A stretch of DNA of 64,000 nt. It comes from an uncultured Bacteroides sp. GTDB taxonomy: Bacteria; Bacteroidota; Bacteroidia; Bacteroidales; Bacteroidaceae. A model generated the notes under the pieces. The model saw only the letters and a list, made by a program, of their open reading frames with translations. It was not told where the DNA came from and ran no database searches. A program made the translations under genes and the position numbers. Location of the stretch: positions 1,736,001 to 1,800,000 of the forward strand of contig NZ_OY781099.1 of the NCBI RefSeq assembly GCF_963676325.1, read 5' to 3'. Shown one piece after another: positions 59,194 through 64,000 of the stretch; positions within the stretch are counted from its first letter, which is position 1; every line of letters begins with the position of its first letter.

Positions 59194-61317
59194 ATGAAAA
59201 GCATTACAGTGTTTTCCGGCTTTAACAAGCCTCTTGGCAATAAAGATATGCGGGAATTTCTGCGGGAAGTGAAGAATGGTCGTTATCGGGCTGAAGTTGA
59301 AAAAATTCGTTCGTTAATCAGAGAAGGAGAGGAGGACGAGGCTCAGCGGCTGAAGAAGTTGCTGGCCTCTGTTACTATCTGTGCTTTGTATATTGGCGGG
59401 CGGAGAGATGTGAATCTCACCGAGTATTGCGGAATGGTGGTTCTTGATATTGATGATCTTTCACCCGAGGAGGTTATCCGATTAAGGGCTTTGATTGAGG
59501 CAGACAGTCATACGTTTGCCTGCTTTGTGAGCCCTGGCGGGTTGGGATTGAAACTCTTAGTCCGTGTTTCCCGCAAAGACGGCTCACTTCCCGATAAGCT
59601 CGACGAAATTAAGAGTTTTCATAAGGAGATGTATAATAAGGTGATGCGTTATTATACCGTGATAACGGGAGCTGCTGTCGATGTGTCCGGCAAAGATGTG
59701 GGCAGGCTTTGCTATGTGAGCTATGATCCGCTTCTCTTTTTCAATGAAATGGCCGATGTTTTTGTTCACGGTGCAAAAGATAAGGATGATCTCTTTCCAA
59801 AGAGCGCTGCAATGAAAGCTGTAAAAACGAAGCTGGAGGATGAAGTCAGTTCGGAAGATCTTTTCCGTAAATGTGTGCGATATACTGCCAAAAAGCAGAG
59901 TTACAAGGAAGGAAATCGCAATGTGTTTATTAATTTGCTGGCTAATAATTGCAATAGGAGAGGGCTGGCTAAGGAAGATACGGAGCGTTTCTGCCTGGCC
60001 AAGTATGTTGATATGGAAACGGAGGAATTGCTTTCTACCATCCGCAGTGCTTATGCTCATGCTTCGGAGCATGCTGTAGCAAAGAATACCCGGAACGCGC
60101 AGGGCGTTTTTGATGACGTGGAAGATTTCCTGACTGATAATTACGAACTTCGCTACAATGTGGTTAGTACGAGGATGGAGATCCGTGAAAAAGATTCGGA
60201 AGATGATTTTGAGAATCTGGTGGACAGAAAGGAAAACTCTGTATGGCGAGCGGTCAACAAATCGGGCATTAAATGTAAGATGAGCGATATCCGTAATCTT
60301 TTAATGTCCGATTTGTATCCATCTTTTAATCCTTTTATTGCTTATTTTCAGAAACTTCCCCAATGGGATGGCTATGATTACATTGCTCAACTGTCTGCAA
60401 CAGTGAAAACGGATGATGATGTATACTGGCTTTTTTGCTTTCGGAAATGGCTGGTGGCCATGGCAGCTTCCTTGTTGGATAAAAACACAGTGAATCATGT
60501 GGTTCCGGTGTTCTGTGGAAATCAGGGTAGGGGTAAAACCCGCTGGACGGTGAAACTTCTTCCACCCGAGTTACAGGTTTACTATGCCACGGCATCTATT
60601 ATGGAGCAAGAGAAAGATTTGCTGTTGAAGCTCTCTCACCGTGCCTTGGTCAATATTGATGAGCTTGAGGCTCTCAAACCACGAGACATGGCAAAGCTGA
60701 AGAAAATCATCACGCAAATCAGTATCGACGAGCGCAAAGCTTACGGGCGTAACGAGGAGAGCTACACTCGCCATGCGTCTCTGTTAGCTTCCAGCAATAA
60801 CGAGAAAGTATTGAATGACCCCACCGGTTCGCGTCGTTTTATCACTTTTTTGGTGAATGATATTAATGATGCGTTTACTATTGATTATTTGCAACTGTAT
60901 GCTCAGATAAAGCATTTAATCGATTCCGGTTTTCGTTTTTGGTTCAACATGGAAGAGATTGAAGAACTGGACAATCACAACGAAAAATTCCGGTCTCGTT
61001 CTCCCGAAGAGGAATTTTTACTTACCTATTTTCGTAAGCCATTGCCTGGAGAAAGCGCTCTCCTTTTGTCGGCGAGTGAGATTTTATTGCGAATTTCGCA
61101 CAAAACGGGCTTGAATATTAGTAGTTCGGGAACAAATCTTCTTGGAAAAGTGCTGAATAAGCATGGATTTGAGTCGAAAAGACTCGGTAAAGGATGCGTT
61201 TATGCCATTTATGAGCTCGATTTGAATGAAGTTGAGCGGAATAATAAAATAATGGCCAATAACCTTCAAGTAGTTGTAAATGAGCCTTTAATTACAGAGC
61301 CGGAGCTTCCGTTTTAA
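59194..61317 (+). CDS. BT4734/BF3469-type N-domain plus VirE-like primase/helicase-type ATPase
   Basis: A 707-aa protein. The N-terminal part (about 40-190; VNLTEYCGMVVLDIDDLSPEEV, FVSPGGLGLKLLV) matches the BT4734-like domain related to primase polymerases, with the acidic DIDD. The C-terminal VirE domain (about 385-620) has a P-loop GNQGRGKTRW (near 443-451), an acidic LVNIDELEAL and RRFITFLV. Similar proteins prime replication in phages and plasmids. In Bacteroides this gene regularly stands at the end of capsule loci with HU and amidase genes. GC is visibly higher than in the transferase genes. Confidence 0.88.
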   Translation: MKSITVFSGFNKPLGNKDMREFLREVKNGRYRAEVEKIRSLIREGEEDEAQRLKKLLASVTICALYIGGRRDVNLTEYCGMVVLDIDDLSPEEVIRLRALIEADSHTFACFVSPGGLGLKLLVRVSRKDGSLPDKLDEIKSFHKEMYNKVMRYYTVITGAAVDVSGKDVGRLCYVSYDPLLFFNEMADVFVHGAKDKDDLFPKSAAMKAVKTKLEDEVSSEDLFRKCVRYTAKKQSYKEGNRNVFINLLANNCNRRGLAKEDTERFCLAKYVDMETEELLSTIRSAYAHASEHAVAKNTRNAQGVFDDVEDFLTDNYELRYNVVSTRMEIREKDSEDDFENLVDRKENSVWRAVNKSGIKCKMSDIRNLLMSDLYPSFNPFIAYFQKLPQWDGYDYIAQLSATVKTDDDVYWLFCFRKWLVAMAASLLDKNTVNHVVPVFCGNQGRGKTRWTVKLLPPELQVYYATASIMEQEKDLLLKLSHRALVNIDELEALKPRDMAKLKKIITQISIDERKAYGRNEESYTRHASLLASSNNEKVLNDPTGSRRFITFLVNDINDAFTIDYLQLYAQIKHLIDSGFRFWFNMEEIEELDNHNEKFRSRSPEEEFLLTYFRKPLPGESALLLSASEILLRISHKTGLNISSSGTNLLGKVLNKHGFESKRLGKGCVYAIYELDLNEVERNNKIMANNLQVVVNEPLITEPELPF

Positions 61318-61478
61318 CTGATTTAGTGATAGGAGTGATAGGGAAAATACATATTTTGAACTTTTTATAGTAAAGAGGCACTCTATAGGATGCCTCTGCC
61401 CCCTCTTATAAAGTGTTCAAAATAGCGATAATTGTTATCACTCCTATCACTAATTTCTTTTTTATCAAATCAGATTGA

Positions 61479-61519
61479 AAAAGAGACTTGAAACTTTGGG
61501 GAAAGTCTCAAGTCTCTTT
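61479..61519. terminator. Hairpin between the primase and DUF4248 genes
   Basis: AAAGAGACTTGA pairs with TCAAGTCTCTTT around a short GC loop (61479-61519). It lies between convergent genes and could stop both; minus-strand reading ends in TCTCTTTTTC. Confidence 0.6.
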
Positions 61520-61555
61520 CACAAAAACGACTAGATATTTTTTAAGAGTTGTTTT

Positions 61556-61777
61556 TTACGGTTCTCCCAGGAAGGAGACAATCAGCTCTACTTGTCGGGG
61601 CGTAAACAAGCGGTCCATTTTGCTGAATCCGGTACAGATAAGCTGCTTGCTTAATTCTTTGTTGTGCTCAATCCAATTCATCAATGTTCGCTGAGCCGAG
61701 CGATCGCACAAATGTGGATTGTATTTCCTTGACAATTCGGTTTTTGAATAGCTCTTTGGTTTAAATTTTTCTTCCAT
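61556..61777 (-). CDS. DUF4248 family small protein
   Basis: A 73-aa basic protein matching DUF4248: YSKTELSRKYNPHLCDRSAQRTLMNWI, then LICTGFSKMDRLFTPRQVELIVSFLGEP. The order is helix, Arg-rich turn, helix, as in small nucleic-acid-binding or regulator proteins. Function is unknown. It is transcribed against the primase and HU genes, as it usually is in this Bacteroides cassette, and may repress or modulate them. Confidence 0.85.
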   Translation of the reverse strand: MEEKFKPKSYSKTELSRKYNPHLCDRSAQRTLMNWIEHNKELSKQLICTGFSKMDRLFTPRQVELIVSFLGEP

Positions 61778-61969
61778 AATTAATGTTTTATTCTTTCTTT
61801 ATTTACCTTATAAAAGTACAAAAAATACTTCATAAAAGCAAATTTTGACAAAATAAAGTAACGCTATTGGTGAAGTGAAAAGTAATGCATAAACAGACTA
61901 GTTTATACCACTTCGTACATCTTTTGCCAGGTTCACCAATATTCGGCACACCTCCACTTTTCAGTGTTG

Positions 61970-61977
61970 TATCTTTG
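61970..61977 (+). promoter_or_regulatory. -7 box (TATCTTTG) for the HU-like gene
   Basis: Perfect TAnnTTTG match 61 bp before the start at 62039. No -33 box at standard spacing. The leader includes GGGCCCCCC, probably structured. Confidence 0.55.
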
Positions 61978-62038
61978 TAAGGCAGAAAGGGAAGGGCCCC
62001 CCTGATGAAGTTATTAAACCATTTAAAAAAGAAAAAAC

Positions 62039-62458
62039 ATGAGCGTAAAGTATTCAGTTGTAGAAAGAGGTAATCCAAGAAGACTAACAGATCCTAAAAA
62101 GTTTTATGCACAGGCACAAGGTAGCGGAGAGATGGATTTTGATTCCATGTGTGAAGATGTTTCCAACCGCTGTACGGCAACAAAAGCGGATATTTCTGCC
62201 TCAATTTCGGGCGCATTGATCACTATCCAGCAAAGTCTGCGTAAAGGAGAAGTTGTCCGTTTTGGTGATTTTGGAAGTTTTCAAGTAGGTGTCCGTAGTA
62301 ACGGAGCAGATACCCAAAAGGAATTCAGTGTGGGGCTTATCAAAGGAGCCAGAATTACCTTTCGTCCGGGGAAACTGCTCACTAATATGCTGAAAACCCT
62401 TGATTATAGCCAGGTGGCTAAACTGCCAGTGAAGGTTGCTGCAGCCACTGGAGCATAA
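62039..62458 (+). CDS. HU family DNA-binding protein (HU-HIG type)
   Basis: A 139-aa HU-like protein of the Bacteroidetes type. The N-terminus is VKYSVVERGNPRRLTDPKKFYAQAQGSGEMDF; the body has VSNRCTATKADISASISGALITIQQSL and VVRFGDFGSFQVGVRSNG, equivalent to the HU helices and the GxFG turn. The DNA-binding arm is short, ARITFRPGKLLTNML. It lies 5' of the small coiled-coil and amidase genes, part of the primase cassette. It may organise DNA of the mobile or capsule locus. Confidence 0.9.
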   Translation: MSVKYSVVERGNPRRLTDPKKFYAQAQGSGEMDFDSMCEDVSNRCTATKADISASISGALITIQQSLRKGEVVRFGDFGSFQVGVRSNGADTQKEFSVGLIKGARITFRPGKLLTNMLKTLDYSQVAKLPVKVAAATGA

Positions 62459-62542
62459 TCACAAATAATTCCAGGAGAGGCTTACCTCTTTCATAATGGT
62501 ACAGCCTCTCACTTGTTCTTCAATCAATTTAAAAACAAATCA

Positions 62543-62812
62543 ATGAAAGTTATCAATCAAATTCTCAATGCCTTTATGATGATCCTTCCTTTCCTGAAAA
62601 AGAAAGATGCTAAGGAGATGCAAGAGTTCACCGACCTGGTAAAGAACCAGTTCGACTATCTGATGGAGCAGATCACTAAGTTTGAAACCGACTATTTTGA
62701 GCTCTCGGAGAAAGTGCGCCAGATGTATCAGGAGATTATCACCCTCAATGCCCAGCTTAGCGAGTCACTGAAAACTCAGTGCGCAGTGCAAGGTTGCAAA
62801 GAGCGACAATAA
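62543..62812 (+). CDS. Small coiled-coil hypothetical protein
   Basis: An 89-aa protein, starting at ATG 62543 (MKVINQILNAFMMILPFLKKKDAKEMQEF). The N-terminus is hydrophobic (about 5-17), the rest a heptad-like helix (EFTDLVKNQFDYLMEQITKF, YFELSEKVRQMYQEIITL) with two Cys at the end (QCAVQGCKERQ). No family known to me. The position between HU and amidase is common in Bacteroides. It might be a membrane-attached holin or spanin-like partner of the amidase, but this is a guess from position and size. Confidence 0.75.
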   Translation: MKVINQILNAFMMILPFLKKKDAKEMQEFTDLVKNQFDYLMEQITKFETDYFELSEKVRQMYQEIITLNAQLSESLKTQCAVQGCKERQ

Positions 62813-62832
62813 AAGCAGCGGTAAAGAAGAAA

Positions 62833-63282
62833 ATGAGAGTCATTAATCTGATTGTGATCCACTGTTCCGCCACCCGTGAGGATAAAACCTTTACGGAGCG
62901 CGATGTGGATGCCGCTCACCGGGCAAGAGGTTTTCGCTGTGCCGGTTATCATTTCTACATTCGCAAAGACGGAGCCATAAAATCCATGCGTCCGCTACAA
63001 GAAGAAGGCGCGCACGTCCTGGGCTATAACGCCCACAGCATTGGCATCTGTTACGAAGGCGGACTGGACAGGAACGATAAACCCGCAGACACCCGAACAC
63101 CGGAACAAAAACATTCCATGCGAGTACTGGTGCTTACTCTGCTAAGAGACTTCCCCGCTTGCCGGGTAACAGGTCACCGTGATCTTAGTCCTGACCGCAA
63201 TGGTGATGGGGTGATTGAATCTTTTGAGTGGGTGAAGTTTTGTCCTTGCTTTGAGGTGAAAGAAATGGGACTGGGTAATTAA
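62833..63282 (+). CDS. N-acetylmuramoyl-L-alanine amidase (T7 lysozyme/PGRP type)
   Basis: A 149-aa zinc amidase that cleaves the lactyl-amide bond between MurNAc and L-Ala. ATG 62833 (MRVINLIVIHCSATRE) is the usual start. Zinc ligands: His10 in IVIHCSAT, His115 in VTGHRDLSPDRNGDG and a Cys in KFCPCFEV. GYHFYIRKDG and IGICYEGGLD are also conserved. There is no signal peptide, as is usual for phage-type amidases that need a holin for export. It ends the cassette and is followed by a bidirectional hairpin. Confidence 0.92.
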   Translation: MRVINLIVIHCSATREDKTFTERDVDAAHRARGFRCAGYHFYIRKDGAIKSMRPLQEEGAHVLGYNAHSIGICYEGGLDRNDKPADTRTPEQKHSMRVLVLTLLRDFPACRVTGHRDLSPDRNGDGVIESFEWVKFCPCFEVKEMGLGN

Positions 63283-63286
63283 AAAA

Positions 63287-63324
63287 ACTCCTGCTGATAG
63301 GCTAAAAAGCTTGTTGGCAGGAGT
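63287..63324. terminator. Bidirectional terminator between amidase and nitroreductase
   Basis: ACTCCTGC (63287-63294) pairs with GCAGGAGT (63317-63324) around a 22-nt loop. The left flank is A7 (T7 for the minus-strand reader) and the right flank is CCTTTATTTTT, so it can serve both convergent genes. Confidence 0.75.
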
Positions 63325-63345
63325 CCTTTATTTTTCAGCTGAAAG

Positions 63346-63948
63346 TTATTTGAATACTTTTACTCTTTCATCAAGTGGATTGAACCCTTTTTCACCAGGA
63401 CCCTGAGTTGGAATACCGAACGGCATTTCAGCTACAAGTTTCCATGTAGAAGGAAGATTCCATTCCTTGGCAACGTCTCCGTCAATCAACGGATTGTAAT
63501 GTTGCAGCGAAGCCCCAAATCCAACTTCTTCAAGCATTGTCCAGATAGCAAGCTGATGCATGGCTGAGGTATGGTTTGACCACACAGGGAAGTTTTCTGC
63601 ATAAGCAGGAAAAATATCTTGTAATCCTTTTACCACAGTCTGATCTTCAAAGTAAAGAACAGTACCATAACCGGCGGCAAAAGCTCCGTCAATCTTAGCT
63701 TCTGTAGCAGGAAAAGCATCAGCGGGAACAATTTTCTGAAGGGTTTCTTTGGTAATGCTCCACAATTTTTTATGATTTTCTCCCAGCAAAAGCACCACTC
63801 TTGTTGATTGTGAATTGAAAGATGAAGGCACATGGGTAACGGCGAAGTTAATGATATCTTCGATCTCCTGATCGGATACAAGTGATTTGCTACTGATAGT
63901 GTAATATGTTCTGCGATTTAGCAAAGCTTCCTTAAAACTTAGTCCCAT
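63346..63948 (-). CDS. Nitroreductase family protein (Hbn/Frm2-like)
   Basis: A 200-aa FMN-dependent oxidoreductase, of the branch that includes fungal Frm2/Hbn1 and bacterial relatives. LSFKEALLNRRTYYTISSKS and VPSSFNSQSTRVVLLLGENH are the FMN site region; the C-terminal HQLAIWTMLEEVGFGASLQHYN is typical of this branch, and MPFGIPTQGPGEKGFNPLDERV completes it. It reduces nitroaromatics or quinones; its physiological role is unclear. It is more distant from the nitroreductase at 23312. Upstream sequence to the window end shows no clear promoter. Confidence 0.9.
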   Translation of the reverse strand: MGLSFKEALLNRRTYYTISSKSLVSDQEIEDIINFAVTHVPSSFNSQSTRVVLLLGENHKKLWSITKETLQKIVPADAFPATEAKIDGAFAAGYGTVLYFEDQTVVKGLQDIFPAYAENFPVWSNHTSAMHQLAIWTMLEEVGFGASLQHYNPLIDGDVAKEWNLPSTWKLVAEMPFGIPTQGPGEKGFNPLDERVKVFK

Positions 63949-64000
63949 AATAAAATCTCCTATATTAAATTTATTAATCGTCTATTTCTGAAAAATTGGT

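Overview
The window looks like chromosomal DNA of a Bacteroides-type member of the Bacteroidales. The evidence is the AT-rich sequence, the repeated Bacteroidetes promoter signature (TAnnTTTG at -7, in the best cases 19 bp after a TTTG/TTG -33 box), families largely confined to this phylum (DUF4492 beside cydAB, paired DUF4923 proteins, DUF4248), and a VirE primase/HU/amidase cassette next to a polysaccharide locus, an arrangement typical of Bacteroides. I cannot name the species.

Layout. (1) 1-8130, minus strand: a copper/silver-type efflux block, cusA-cusB-cusC-like, followed by a DUF302 protein and two small exported metal-binding proteins (one with 14 consecutive Thr, one Cys/His rich). 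The outer membrane component carries an unusual Ser/Gly/Met-rich insertion. (2) 8340-16043: a D-lactate dehydrogenase-like gene, then a TolC-MacA-MacB(ATPase)-MacB(permease) efflux operon followed by a LytS/LytTR two-component pair. (3) 16157-19235, plus strand: DUF4492-cydA-cydB (cytochrome bd oxidase) with a clear terminator. (4) 19236-24040: a low-gene-density region holding three sequence-identical copies of a 68-nt putative small RNA gene, each with its own canonical promoter, terminator and a fixed-distance upstream palindrome, plus phased short palindromic repeats. Genes here are an unknown 191-aa protein, a hypoxanthine/uracil DNA glycosylase-like protein, a lipoprotein, ribE and a nitroreductase. 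(5) 24045-35139: housekeeping operons (SSS symporter-engB-DUF4923 x2; recR-membrane protein-HAD-B12 radical SAM-GT2-GNAT; YqgE; aminotransferase; tRNA-Asp; AI-2E family permease). (6) 35573-58571: a surface polysaccharide region with UDP-glucuronate decarboxylase, two hybrid sensor kinases, an endonuclease/phosphatase-family protein, a long minus-strand glycosyltransferase operon with a PIG-L deacetylase, a second short operon with a Wzx-type flippase, and one plus-strand glycosyltransferase. It is visibly AT-richer than its flanks, has three tandem paralogous GT4 genes plus a truncated fourth, and shows no obvious Wzy polymerase, Wza/Wzc export machinery, initiating transferase or UpxY/UpxZ. 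(7) 58597-63324: a frameshifted small gene with a 9-T tract, then the VirE primase/DUF4248/HU/small coiled-coil/amidase cassette. (8) 63346-63948: a second nitroreductase.

The most interesting signals are the triplicate small RNA gene with an invariant promoter-operator layout (19742-22573), the locus-specific intergenic arrays phased at 21-24 bp (8243, 19264, 23848, 23937), the tandem GT4 paralogues with a decayed copy, and the Met-rich CusC-like insertion. All functional assignments come from reading motifs; no searches were run.
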